Position numbers and translations under genes: made by a program. A model generated the notes under the pieces. It saw nothing but the letters and a program-made list of their open reading frames with translations. It was not told the DNA's origin and ran no database searches. From Steinernema hermaphroditum (Eukaryota; Nematoda; Chromadorea; Rhabditida; Steinernematidae), in contig CM059625.1 of NCBI GenBank assembly GCA_030435675.1, positions 9,300,001 to 9,364,000 on the forward strand: a stretch of DNA of 64,000 nt, given 5' to 3'. Of this stretch, positions 24,635 through 37,521 are shown one piece after another (position 1 is the stretch's first letter; the number at the start of each line of letters is the position of its first letter).

Positions 24635-27600
24635 CTAAAATCAGAGTTTCTTTTGAGGGGTTCAAATAAGTCACTTGTGCAGTCGCATATAGATCAGTGG
24701 AGCCCGCACGGAAGGAAAGGATATGGCAGCTTTCCGCACTTCCGCGCACCGTGATGGCCGAGCCGGGATCGCAGAGAACAAATTAGACTGACAGATATAA
24801 GCAAACAGCGCTCAAAGGACGTTTTCGCTGCACCGTGAGTGACGAGTCCAGGTCACGGCTGGCCACCGCGAGCAATCAGTGTCACCGGCCCCCTCGATGG
24901 CATCAGTCCGATCGTCTTTGGATAGAACGAGGTTCGCCGAATCATTCACCTCGGCTACTCGCAAACAAAATGATAAAGGAAGAGAAGGGTAAAGTGAATG
25001 TCTCGCAAGCAGACGGGGAGAAGTGGCACAAGCGACTCTGTTTGCCGTTGTCCAAAATTGTTAGAACGCCGTGCTTATGCATCTGATGACTGTGAACTTC
25101 GACCGTTAGACCGTCGCTTCGACAACGGCCCACGATGGCAAAAAATCCTCAATGCCCATAAGTGAAGATAAGGCACACTCGGTGTTGATCTATGATCTGC
25201 AAATTGACTCGTTTATTAGCAATTAAAGATATTGCGCGTCGGTCATCCAAACTAAGAGTTGCGCAAAACTCATTCTCCTGTAAAAAGCAGTGCACTTGGC
25301 GTTACTGTTTCAGTTTCGTATCTGTTTCCGGAAGTGATGTTTGACATTCTGCGGAACTGCACAGTGAACACGTCTTTCATCCATGTTATAAACAGTAAAC
25401 AACTTTAAGACAGGTCACACCACAAATGGTTCATTGAAACGTTGAAACGTGTTACGTAATAGGTTGACATGTGCCAAGTCCATATCGCAAAAAATGATAT
25501 TTCAAGAAAAAGCAGGATTTCCATGGCTAAAATGATTACTTCGATAAGACACCGAATCGTTTGTGTTGGTACTAGAAGACAGGGAAAAAGTGGAATGGGC
25601 GAATGAAAAGTCACATGATTTTTGGACCTAAAGTCGTTTGCAGTGTTGTACTTCTTCACAGTCGTATGATATTCAGAAATTGCGATACAAACATAAATGG
25701 AACGGGAACGGCACAGCGCTGAGTCATTCATTGCTTGACGCTCTTTTCAGATTTGCTCCTTCAAGGTGTGAATCAATTTCGCGGTTTGCAGGACAACAAA
25801 TTTCCGCGTCTTGAACTTTGGAAATGTTTGTCGTTTGGTGTCGCTGCTAATGGGCGTAATTGACAATGTCATGAAACGTGTTATGCCAATACTACTGCAG
25901 AAGACTTGTTGCCTGCGGCGATTGACAACATCGCGTTGGGCGTCTTCTCATTGAAGGTCGTTCGGCCCTATTAACCATTTCGCATATTTTGATTGTTCCT
26001 GCTGATAGGTTGGCGCAATCGAGGCGTCTGCCCTGTGACAGGATCGTTTGACCCCGAGAGGCGAACCAGGGCATCGTCGAGATCGCTTTCTGTGAGCCAA
26101 TCGTATGTTCACATAGTTACGCGTGCGACCGTCTTTTCAAAATCAGCCAAAGATGAATTTCTTCGCCGTGTACCTCGACTTCAACCTCTCTTGATTTTGC
26201 CCACTAATAAGTGTCGAATTGTTTTGCATGTTTCTCTAAAGATCATATTGCTCTGTTTTCGTTATTTTCGATGTTTTCCAACATATAACATAGTTCACTA
26301 ATCGTCTTATTCAAATTGGGCCGTTCGCAGTTCGCAACGTCGCCGTTCGGTTAGTCAAGGTTTTGATTTGCAATCGATAGACTATCTGAGCATATCAACA
26401 AATATGTTCCAATTAACAAGAACTCTGTACGACGACTTTCAAATCGTAGCTTCAGAACTATCGTTTATCCCTCCTGACATCGGCAAAGAAATGCTCTTTG
26501 GGAAAGCGCGCTTATCCCTTTATCCGATTTCCGTCGAACGTCACCTGTTCGCGAGGCAGCTTCTCTTCCTCCTTTCATTATTTTCACCGAGTACCTAGGT
26601 GCACAAGTGAAAAAAGAATTGCGTTTTCCTAATTAACGAGCATAAGTGAACTATTAGCCGTTGTGCGGAAATGCATGCGCGCGCTCAGTCGTTCGTTTGC
26701 GCTCACGTCATTCACTACAAATGGCGCATGCCTATCAACTGTTGCGCGACCTAACTGGTTGCTCCCAGGGCAACAACTCTACAGTTCGTGCCGTTTCTCA
26801 AGTGGTAAGGTCTTGGCGAAAAACGCCGGATACGATGAGTCTAACAAAAATTAGTATCACTTATGCCCTTTTGAACTCCATCTTTGAAATAGTCGGTATA
26901 ATGGTTTTCCATTTAAAACGTTCTCTCTATTAGAACATGTGAACTTCTCACCTGATTCTAAATGTAATTTTCTTCTTCTAAGTGCACGTACTCCTTTCTG
27001 ACGCACAAACAAATCTAATTTGCGCGATTACTGCACGCGATCAGCGACTGTTTTCTTTTGTAACAATTAAAAAACTGGTGGCCTCTTCGAGTTTGAGCCG
27101 TGTTTATCCGCCTGGGGATCAGCGTTCTGCTGCCGATCGGTGTGCCGAGCGTCTCTGTTGCCAGTTGCTAGTTATCGCGCCTCGAGGCCGATCACTGTCG
27201 ATAATACGAAGACGGTGTTTTATGTACTGACCGTTTATCAGCAAGCAGCTGTATGCGCATATTTTGATTTGAGCCGTTCTGATCGCGTGTCGATTGTCGC
27301 CAAAACTAGTTTCCATATTGATGCAGTTCTGTTCTGTGAAAGAATATTCGCTATTCCCGTCTCTCTCGATTCTGTTGGTATTATTGCCACCGCTGAGCCG
27401 CTCCAGCTTGTTTGCCCACTCTGCCGACAGTTCCATCACGTAGCCATTAGATTTCGTCTGTCCTCCCTCCAGGATCCCTAAATTATTAACTTAACATCCG
27501 TATTTTGGTGCACAAAGACTGCGAAGACCAGTTCTTCGCACGTTATGACATTCAGAACCGCGGTGTTTTGTGATTTCGGATAACCCTCGGTGTAAGATAG

Positions 27601-29079
27601 AAGAAGGAACAGATAGATGAAGGTGGAAATGTGGTCGAATGTCATTAATCCGTCTGATGTAGCGAGATCTCTTTTTTTATTTGTTCTCTATCCGCGGAAG
27701 ATGTTCACTATTTTCGTGACGATTGGATTGGGCTACGTTCCTTTGCTCGCATTGGGAAAGTCTTTTCCAAGATGGGATTGCCGCATTCGAAAAATCGGTC
27801 GTTCGACAGTAAAATGTTCCGCCTAAATGGTCTTTTCTTGTCAAAGCCGAACGCAGGGTTAACAAGCGCGTACGCCTCCTAGCGACAACCTATTACCACA
27901 GATGCGACACATATCGACAATATCATCCATGTCTATCCAATTTCCGAAGACGCACTGGGGCGGTTCTTCAGCTTAGCCCCGGATAAAGTTTGTATCGCGA
28001 ATGCACTCTACTCTGTTCCTTCCCGAATTGCAAACAAACCCACGTGGGAGGAGCCAGTCCACTTACAGAGAATTCTCTTAGCAAGGCGGATGTGAACTTT
28101 GCAACACTTTCTCCTCTGCTAGACTCTGTTTCTTTTAGAGCTGCAAACCCCTGTTATCCGCTAATTTAATTGATTCGTTCTAATCGCCTTTCGCGCGCTT
28201 TTAAGTTCGAAGTAATTGCCTGTTTGTTGGCGGAGCATCATCCCCCACCGCTTGAGCGCTTTTGGGGATAGTTACACCGCCGGTTGGCGCGAACGAATTA
28301 CCCAACTCTACCAGCGCCGCGTGAAGCCAAAGAAGGCAACCCCGCTGACCAAATCTGGTTTGCGCGCCGAAACTAAGGCGAGTTCATTTCGGAGCTTTGG
28401 AAACCAGATTATCCGGGCCTCAAAGGCGGGTAGACCGTTTGACCCGAATGGTTCAAAATAGGGTTTATTCGTGTTTAGTTGGACGGAGAAGAACGGGAAA
28501 AACGACTGGGAACAGTGTAAGATTGAGGTCCAAAAAACTGTCCTGCAGACGGCGGGCGGGTTGTCTGCTAGGTATGCAAACAGTACGAGTCGACCTGCAT
28601 TCGGTCCACGTTCGGCTGTGCTTCATTGATTGAGAAGCGAACGGCTCTCCTTTTGGTGACACGATCAGGTCGCTTAGATTCTTTGCATCGAAACAATAAG
28701 CGAGGAAGTGATATCAGTCGCCATTTGATATGTATGAAGAAGCTCGCAAATTTAATGTTTGTCAATTTGCCTTGTCAGTATATTGTCATAAAGTGACACG
28801 TCAGAATAATTAATTGAACCCGAAATGCGGGTAGTGAAGTTCCAGTTCGGCGCAGCGAACTCACCACCGGGGCCGTTGCTGCAGAGTAATAGGCTTCCCG
28901 TGGCCAGTGGCGATCAACTACAGTATCTCTCGCTGTTTCATTCCGTGGCCACGCAGCTCACTTCTTAGACAAATATTTATCGTCTCACACTTTACAGTTG
29001 CAGACCTTCTCGCCTCGCGCAGTGCCTTCGGCCTAACCCTTCTGGCTATGCGGTGGTATTCACGGTCCGTCTTTTTTTC
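24635..29079. other. 4.4-kb region without a recognised gene
   Basis: This is the largest interval with no gene. Several open frames of 60-113 codons occur on both strands (for example around 26990-27480), often overlapping on opposite strands, and none shows a family motif, signal peptide or exon chain. It may hold regulatory DNA of the PBC homeobox gene or of the FAM20 gene, non-coding exons, or RNA genes that I cannot recognise by eye. Confidence 0.35.
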
Positions 29080-32000
29080 ATGAAGATGCAAACCTTGAGA
29101 TTCAACACGAGACGGATATTTCTTCTCATCTCCATCGCGTTCAGTTCAACTCTTCTTTTTTTAGTATGTTTCCCGCGTGACTCTTCAAAGGATAAGTATG
29201 AAGAAGGTAAGGATTAGTTTCGTTTATAATGACAGTACAAAAAGAGCCCAAAATATAGCGTCGATGTCCATGTGCTAGCTGTTGTGGATGGCCTGTCAAT
29301 TTTGCGCAGCGCTTCGCTTCACGCAAATTCGTGTCATTAATCTTTTATTGATGCCAAATGAGGGAAACATTCCTTAGTCGAGCTTTCCATTTAGCTGAAA
29401 ACAAAGGCTTTTTGAAAAGATCAGTCAAAAAGTGATTCTAGGCACGGACATTCGTCGTCGCGAGATAGATACAAAATTTTTGAAATTGAAAATATGGTCG
29501 TTCAGCGTTTTGTTAGTTTTTATGTGCCATATCCTTCCTTGGTGCAAGAAATACCAAAAAATAGCAAAGTTACAAAGGTAAAAAATCAGTTTCCGTGATT
29601 TTTAGGGTGGTTACCTTCTCTAGAGCGATCTCCTAAGTTCAGAGGTGCAAATGCAAGGCACCAACAGATGAAACGCCCCGATGAGCAACTGGGATTTCAA
29701 CCTCAGCCTCCACCGAACGTCGGCAAGAAACTACCTCTTTACTCGGAGCTTAGTAAGTCTTTGGCAGCCATTCACCAAGGATAGATGTATGTAGATATTA
29801 AACGGGTTGTCGACAACGAACTGGTCGATCGTCTTCTGCAATATACAAAATCGGCGAACCTCAACGGTGTGGTACCACAGGAATGTCGCAAAAATGAGAC
29901 TCTTGCTCAGTTTTGGAAGCGAACAAAGGGGTAAGGGCCCCAAAAGGCACATCTACGAGTGGTGCCTTGCGAATTCAGACAGGAAGTCCCGGTTAGGGAC
30001 TCATGGGAACGGTTCTATGCAAGCATCGGTTCTTGCGATCTATATCACGAAGAGTCTGTAATCGATGATCTGCTCAAAGATCTGAACACTCTGCCCATAA
30101 AGCACACTGCGATCATGGAAGGAGGTACTCAAGTAAGTGGGGACGATATGAGACATCCTATTCATCCAAACTCTTATCACAGGTGAAGCTAATATTGACG
30201 TTTGAAAACGATAAACAAGCGGTTTTCAAGCCTATGAGGTAATATTTTCTCTGCGCGTCTCATGCCATGGGAGAATGTCTGTTTTAGATTTGGCCGGGAC
30301 TATGAATCGGATCCCAACCACTTCTACTTCAGTGACTTTGAGAGACACCACGCCGAAATCGCCACGTTCCACTTGGACAAGTTAGATCGCGGAACGCAAC
30401 TGCTGTTACACCTAATGCTCCTTTTGCAGAATTCTTGGTTACCGTCGGGCAGTTCCAACAGTTGGCCGGGTCGTAAATCTCACATCCGACATTCGCGACC
30501 ATTCGGACAGAAAACTGCGGAAGACATTTTTTGTCTCACCAGGCAAGTCGTTCGGTTCAAATTCCCAAACGTAGAAAGTATTTTCAAAAATTGTTTAAGA
30601 AATTTTATTTTTTTACATTTACAATCATTTTACATTTACATTTACTCTTGACTCAATGACATTCGTCATGCAAGAAATCTCAAAATGCACAATGAAGAAC
30701 CGTATATCACCGTTGTCGCTGCTTCTCTTCTTTCTTCGGCGGAGGGCACGACATCGGAGTTGAAAGCGGCTGTCCCATCAGTGTGCGCGGGCTTCGAAGC
30801 ATCAAAAAAGCTTTATCCGGAAGTAGCGCGGAAGGTGGAGCTCGGCGGACGAAACAGAAACCCATCGACGGAGCGGTTAGCGGAGCAGACTTCGAAGTTG
30901 GAGCGATTCTTCGGCTTGAGTGGACGGCGCGGGTGGTCGGGCGGTGCAGACGGTTTTCTTGGCGAGATGTGATTCGGCTTACGGTCCACGCCAGCCACGA
31001 CGGATTGGGATTAGATTAGTTCCATATGTTACGTAAAGTGCTATCAGGTATTTTTGTAAGAGCAAGGAATTTCGGAACAGATCAGCGATGAGTAATCCGA
31101 ATGATAAATAGTGATATAGATTCTGGTTCGAAATGTTTTTTTTTCTGAATAAGCCGATGATTGGCCATACGGGAACACTAGGCATCTGAGCACGGTAATG
31201 ATGCAAACACACTGTAAAAGGTAACAATCATTATTTTTGGATCAATACGGGCGAATCTCGATAATGGAAGTGGATTAAGAAGTGCACTATGTGTTGGATA
31301 ACTCGAAATATCACCATTATTTCATAATTATGAAGGTCTATTTCACTGTTTGATAATGATCCGTATTGTCAAAGTTAGACAAACTGTGAAATTACAATTG
31401 AGCGGGAGATTCGACAACAGGACTCCCAAACAGTAGCGAGCGCCTGATAGGCAGTGGTTGAGCTCATGTATTTGAATCATTGATTTCAGCGAAGAACCAC
31501 TGTTTTGTGAGCAAGTGCGATTACTACTGCGACACCACGCATGCCATCTGTGGGTCGCCAGACCTCAAAGAGGGATCGGTCCAAGTTTTCCTTCCGGACG
31601 ACGCAAATGTTCCTCGAAAGCATAACAAATCACCCTATCGAAGGTGCTTATACTCCGATGACAGTCTTCGCAAGTTGATGCTTTCCAGAACGTACTCGAA
31701 AAAGACACAACAAGCCATCTGGCAGCAGGATATGAAGTTCTGCACGTGGAAGGTGAAAACTCGAAAGCAGTATGCTCATGGACGCCGCCTCCTCGACCTC
31801 GTCGATTTGCATATTATGGACTATTTGATTGGTAGAGCAGTTCTCACTTGATGCTGGTAATGCGCGATTTACAGGAAACCAAGATCGTCACCACTACGAG
31901 TCCTTTTCTGTGTTTGGGCCTGAGCCCTCCTACGCTATTCATCTTGACAACGGAAGATCGTGCGATTACGAGCTTTGCAACTAAACTCTAGCGCAGCATT

Positions 32001-32400
32001 TCAGATTCGGTCGCTCCGACTTCGACGATGAAGACATTCTTCTTCCTCTTCGACAGTGCTGTGTTATTCGTCCGTCCACATTCCAAACGCTGTTGAACTT
32101 CTATCGTGGTCAACGCAGCCTTACAGAAGTGTTCCATGAGTGAGTTAACTGAGCACGTGCTTTATCATTCCTTGATTCAGATCGCTTTCAAAAGATCCAG
32201 CCTCACCTATACTAGCCTACAAACATTATAACGCAATGGAAAGACGATTACAGAGGATCATGGAGGTGATCCTGGAGTGCCTCGACAAGAAACGTGACGT
32301 GTCAGCCGTGATAATGGCCGAATACCACAATCCCCAAGTGGCCGAACCTGCACCTGGTGAGGAAGTTCAGGATGAGGACGACGACAAGAAAGACGACTAG
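29080..32400 (+). CDS. famk-1: FAM20-family secretory-pathway kinase
   Basis: Eleven exons give about 529 residues: 29080-29206, 29624-29752, 29795-29930, 29979-30132, 30183-30238, 30288-30380, 30430-30542, 31490-31831, 31875-31959, 32005-32139 and 32181-32400. A type II signal anchor lies at residues 11-35. The kinase fold shows GGTQVKLIL, FKPMRF with the ATP-binding lysine, [30 protein letters not shown] with disulphide cysteines, [11 protein letters not shown], the catalytic NQDRHHYE, and HLDNGRSFGR with the metal-binding Asp. FAM20 kinases act in the Golgi lumen and extracellularly; FAM20C phosphorylates S-x-E sites of secreted proteins. Nematodes have a single member, famk-1. The protein ends in an acidic DDDKKDD tail. 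The intron 30543-31489 is 947 nt and starts GC, unlike the roughly 45-nt GT introns around it. Confidence 0.94.
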
Positions 32401-33891
32401 TTTTCCGTAAACACTACATTCAATTCAGGTAAGTACTTTCGATCCATCGTAATCTTTTTATCTTGTCTACGACAAAAAAAATGCTTCACATAAATCTATA
32501 AAAAGAACAATACTTGAATGGCTTAGCGTCTGCTGAATAGTGTTGAGCGAAAAACAATGTGCACAGAGCTTAACTCTAGCAAACCATACTTCTACGCCCA
32601 CCTTGGACATTTACCCTTGATATGCAAAGGCTTTCTGCTGTTGCCCGATAGATAGGTGTCCAACCGATAAATTATCAAATTTTGATACCTTTTTAGTGTA
32701 TCCCATGCTCACTTGGATATTTTTGCTCCAAACAGCGTTTTTAAGCTATCGTAGTTTAGGCAAAGAAGGAAATGCGCATGTTATTGGACCCGTTCTGCCT
32801 TTAATCTAGCACCAGGATTACTTCGGTTACTGTTTTTGCCAGAACTATGCCCTGAAAGTACCAGAATGTTGAATCTTTCCTCTTTTTCTCACGTCCTCTT
32901 TGTATATTCCGCGACACTTTCCGAATACGTTATCCTATTCGCCAATATTCAACGCATTGAAGATAGATCTACAAGGAATGCTTATAACTATTCATTTCAG
33001 GGTATAACACGAACCGGTGTGTAAAAAAACTGTAGCCTCGAAGCCCGAACGGCGCTGATAACTCTTCGGTGAATGCCAGTGCACTGTTGTGATAACCGAA
33101 CGCCTTGCAACCTCTTTGCTTGTTCGTTGATATTTATTAAGATTGCTCAGATAAAAGAGTCTATTGTTAGTGATGAGAGTACGCGAAGTTCGCGAAACAC
33201 CACGCGAATCCCATTGTAAAGAGGTGTTTACGTCTACCGAAGGGGAAGCTTAACGGAAGGCGTCCTCGGACAACAGTAAACTTCCGACTTCGCCTATGCC
33301 TTCATCCGTCACCGCCCCTCCTTTCCCCGCATTTCGTCATAATTCTGTAGAGAAGATTCGAAGTGAGGGCTGTGAATTAGTTTGCGTGAATTTTGGATTT
33401 GCGAAGTGCCGATAGGAGGACTTCATCGTCATACAGTCGTCACTTATTCACTATCCTGTTTTCTCACAATTAGGGCCGAAGCACTTCATCGCTTTAAAGT
33501 TTCGTATTTTCGCTTACAAATATTAATATTTAAAGCACATGCACATCACACATGTTCACAACGCCGTCCTACGCCCCGTGCCTCATTTAGCGTCTCCAGA
33601 TGCTTCAGGGCGGTCCCCCTCCTGATAGGAATCCATAGTTGCATTCAATGGAATTCACGCGTCCCGCTTGCCTACGTGCTTGACGTCTTGCTTTTCTCCA
33701 TGATTCTGATCACATAGCCTACACTTACGTGAGGGATCGTATCGAGGCACGTATCCCTCTGTCCATTTGGTGGCCCATCATCTATTCCACGAAACACTTA
33801 AAGTTATTGGGTGTGTTGTGCGGGGCGTGGCGAAGGAGCACCTTATAAGTTGATGCATAGTTAAACGTGAGCATTCATTTGCTACAGCAGC
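32401..33891. other. Intergenic, upstream of flp-8
   Basis: No exon recognised. The last 100 bases include ACCTTATAAG at about 33840, a possible TATA-type promoter of the peptide gene. Confidence 0.4.
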
Positions 33892-34744
33892 ATGCAAGCG
33901 AAGATGTTGCCGCTCCTGGCTCTGATCATCGCTTCACCCTCGCTTGTGGCTTCCTCGGATCTTTCCTGCCGCACTGGGGCTGCACTTGCGGCGGAGAACA
34001 TCGGCTACGATCTCTGTCACCTGGAGGTATCTTCCAATGACCACAGTACCGTAATCCCCCTCGTTTTTAGCGAAAAGTGGAAATGCTGCAACTTCTCGTG
34101 CAAGACCTTATCAAGCGTTTCGGTGAGTATCTGATGCTCCTTTTTGAATCAACGAATCGCTAAATTCTGCTGAAGCGTATTTGCAGAAGAGCCTGCATAA
34201 ATGAGCAGATAAACCGTGTTTTCCCACTTCGATTTTAATGCAATTCCCCGAATGGTAAACAATCAAAGCTTCTGTGAGAAAGCAGTAGCTTCTGAATTTT
34301 TGAATTAATGACTCAGGGTTGACATCATTGTTTAGAAATCGTCCCTCCTGTGTTCGAAGAAGGCGAGCTGAAGGAAGTGGCCAAGAGGAAGAACGAATTC
34401 ATTAGGTACCCATCTACCGTATGCTTCTGCACGGCATTATTGGTGTTTTAGGTTCGGAAAGAGGAAAAACGAGTTCATTCGGTTTGGAAAGAGGAAAAAT
34501 GAGTTTATTAGGTAGGTTCTGTCCTCACACTAGCGTCACGCGTCTATCGTTTCCAGGTTCGGCCGCTCTGCTGACGACTTGAATTTCGAGCCGACTGTCG
34601 CTTTAGGTAACCATTCCTTTCCTTAGTTTCTGGTGCTTTTTTGTGTCTCCCACACTTCTTCATAGATGTCTTTTGTTCTATGTACCAACGTTGTATTGCG
34701 TTGTTTCAGAAAAGCGAAAGAATGAGTTCATCCGATTCGGCTAA
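33892..34744 (+). CDS. flp-8: FMRFamide-like peptide precursor with four KNEFIRFG copies
   Basis: Six exons, joined in phase. Exon 1 begins with an ATG and a signal peptide (MLPLLALIIASPSLVAS); later exons give ERKVEMLQLLVQDLIKRF and an acidic spacer. Then come four copies of KNEFIRFG, three preceded by KR or KRK-type dibasic sites. KNEFIRFamide (AF1) is the product of flp-8 in nematodes. The glycine donates the C-terminal amide. Copies 1 and 2 end FGKR, copy 3 ends FGRS with only one basic residue, and copy 4 ends at the stop codon (FG-TAA at 34742-34744). Introns split the Arg codon inside copies 1 and 3 in the same place. C. elegans FLP-8 is recalled as having three copies, so one more here is a difference. 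Expressed in neurons for secretion in dense-core vesicles. Confidence 0.95.
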
Positions 34745-34985
34745 CTCCCGCCAACCAATCACCATCGCGAGCACCGCCTATCTAGAGTGCGAGACAGCGA
34801 AAGGAGCGAACGAGAGAGTGATATTTTGTCTGATAATTCTAGAGTGATTGTTGTTTGTCACACCATAAAGAGGCAATTCGTGTTAACAATTGAGCAATTT
34901 GCATGATCGCTGACCCGGCCCCCAAGCAGAGGGAACGAAGAAGCAAGCAGATTAAGCTCATTCTTCCGACCACTCCCGCACTAAG

Positions 34986-35825
34986 ATGATCTGTTCGGCT
35001 ATGCTCCGAAGCCTCTTTCTGGCCGTCTTGATGATTTTCATTGTGTCGGGCCAAAAGGCTCTTCCTCGTAAGTGTCCTCTTCAAGCATGCCACTGTCAAA
35101 CTGTTATTTAACTAGAGTTTGCCGTTTTTCAGAGAAAGACCATGACCAGAATTGCGTTTTGGTTCCTGTTTCGAGCTCGGCTTAATTTCTTGAGTTTTCA
35201 AACTTCTAAAACAGCGAATAAAAGAGGAAACTATTGCGATTACGATAAGATGGTCCAGTCTTTCTTTTGAGCTCTTCAAGGGCTTAGAATCCTTAAAGAA
35301 CAGCTTTGAAAAAATGAGACTAGCAGAGTTTGTGAAAATGACTCCCCGGGCACATATTAGCAGCTGCTTATTGGTCTCCAGACAGTTGTTATGTTTCCTC
35401 TGGAACTAGAGCGGTTTCATAGGATTTAGACTACTTATCGTTGAATGGAATACACAAAACAGCGGCATAAATTTCTTTGTTTTGAAATAGACGAGATCAG
35501 TATGAAACGAACTTTTAGCCTTTCCAACGATACTGTCCAATGCATGTCACAGTAGTGTCATCCAGTTTGACTTAAATGCACACTATTCTAGAACCTAAAG
35601 GCTCCCCCGAAATGATGGACCCTGCGCTGGTGTACGGTAGCGACGGTGAAGTCATCTCGCGAGTGCAGTCGCAGCTCCTTGGAGCTCTCCAAATGCTTCA
35701 GGCCTATCAGGATGGTAATGGATGATCTCAAAGAGCGCAACTAGTGAATGCCTTTTTCAGGCCCTACGAAGCTGGCCGAGAAGCGCAGGAACAAGTTCGA
35801 GTTCATCCGCTTCGGCAGAAAGTGA
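34986..35825 (+). CDS. flp-12: FMRFamide-like peptide precursor with one RNKFEFIRFG
   Basis: Three exons: one from the ATG at 34986 with a signal peptide (MLRSLFLAVLMIFIVSG), a long intron, then about 35593-35715 (QPKGSPEMMDPALVYG...), and a last exon from about 35761. The last exon gives EKRRNKFEFIRFGRK followed by TGA at 35823-35825. A single RNKFEFIRFamide flanked by KR and RK sites is the FLP-12 pattern. The spacer is Gln/Leu-rich and lacks other dibasic sites, so one peptide is released. AATAAA is at 35918-35923. It sits only about 240 bp after flp-8 on the same strand. Confidence 0.94.
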
Positions 35826-37521
35826 AACCCAGGCAAGCAGCGGCTTTCTTTGTATCACACCGAATCGGAATGCTCGTAGACTTGACTCTTGTGGTTGCCG
35901 TCAATTGAAACGTTACAAATAAATGACTCTTTTTCAGCAAAGTTTACGGTAGTTTCAGTAATTGTTGGTAGCGGACTCTGGCGTCGATTTTTTTCTGGGG
36001 CTCTGTTGCTGTCTTCCCAGTGAAAATGTCTGGCTTCAAAGTGCTTAGTGATGGACCGAAAATAAGATATGTATGGATGAGATAATCAAAGGGAAAACGT
36101 GCTCGCATCCACTCCGAAGAGGCCCATAAATGCCATTTTTCTCTTGAAAGACTATGAATAAATTGAAGAAAGAGCGATACTTGTGAGCGTTCAAGACACT
36201 TCGGTCTTGCGTCACCATTTGAAAGTTGCCGTTTCGGCGCAAACGGTCAAGATAACGACATGAAAAATGTGTTTTGTTTATGAGATGAGACAAGAAAACA
36301 GACGAAAGTTTACGATAACAAAAGCTACTGACAAAGTAACCTTACACAAAGTAGCCTGTTCACTGAGCCAGAAAAGTGAGGAAACAACTGAAAACGAATC
36401 TTTCAACGGGCATACGTGGTTACAACAAGTGGTAAACTATTTGGATCGGCCGAACGTGTAGTTTAATTCGGAAAGCAGGCGAAACGTTATCGGTGCATAT
36501 ATGTCTCCATAGTTTTTTACGTTTCACATGTTGTTCATTTGTGTATCGTTCCACAGAACCGTTCTTTTGGAACGCTCCAATTGTTTATATTGGCAAAATT
36601 TCCAATGACTTTTGACCATCATCGCCTTCTGAAATTTGAAAAATTGAATGCATGGCCCTCTCAGCTTGGACCGAGACTTAGCACGGATGTAGAGCTTAGC
36701 CGCCAGAGTAGTTGCTTCGGATGAGCACTCATGAAAAGAAAAAAGTATGTTAATTTGTACAGTACTGCTTGCGTGGAACAGAGCGGCTCTTTTTTGCAAC
36801 TAGCCCCAGCGTTATTGTTATAAAACATGCAAAAGTATGTGTCACAAAGAGAAGTTAGGAAAACAGCAACACGCACCTCTCAGAGCTCAATTTTCTACCG
36901 TAAACGCAAAAGAAATCTTTTGTCCAAATGATTAATGGAAATGTAGTAAAAGTCGTTCGTTTCTGCCGGTCGTTAATTCAGAAATCGACGCCTCTCTTGG
37001 TCAAGTTCGGCTGCAAGTTCCTGAAAAAGTCTAGCGGCTGATTTATGTTCTTCGAAATTAAGATGTGATTTTCGGAATTTCAAAAGATCGTGTTTTTTAG
37101 TTGTATATGGTTAATACTTGGTCGGGTCGAATTAATTGGGTGCGTGCGAAGCAGGCACAAATTTTGTTTCTTGACGGAAGTGAGAAACAGAAGAAGCGTC
37201 CTCTGCCTGTGACATCATGTCTTCTAGACAAATTGCGCCATTGTATCCGATGGCCGTCGAATTGTCTTCTTTTAGGTTTGAAGCACTTTATCTCTCTGCA
37301 TTTCCTTCGCGGATTATGCAGATGCAGTGACTTTGGAACTGGCTCTTAATGGACCTCTTACAACACAGTCGTCGTATATCAATGTCTTTTGATCACGTAC
37401 TCAATTATCGCCCTTGAATATTTCGAAATGCTCTTGTGAAGAAACAAACAACTCCCTTCATGCGCAAATATGTCAAAAATCAATTGAAGCACACTACAAT
37501 TACGACGATCTCTTCTACTCT
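35826..37521. other. Intergenic between flp-12 and cat-1
   Basis: No gene recognised. Overlapping short frames around 36520-36880 are open on both strands and show no family motif. Confidence 0.4.

Noticed and set aside
26990..27480. Opposed open frames on both strands
   Set aside because: Overlap of two frames on opposite strands with no motif on either; probably a low-stop composition effect.
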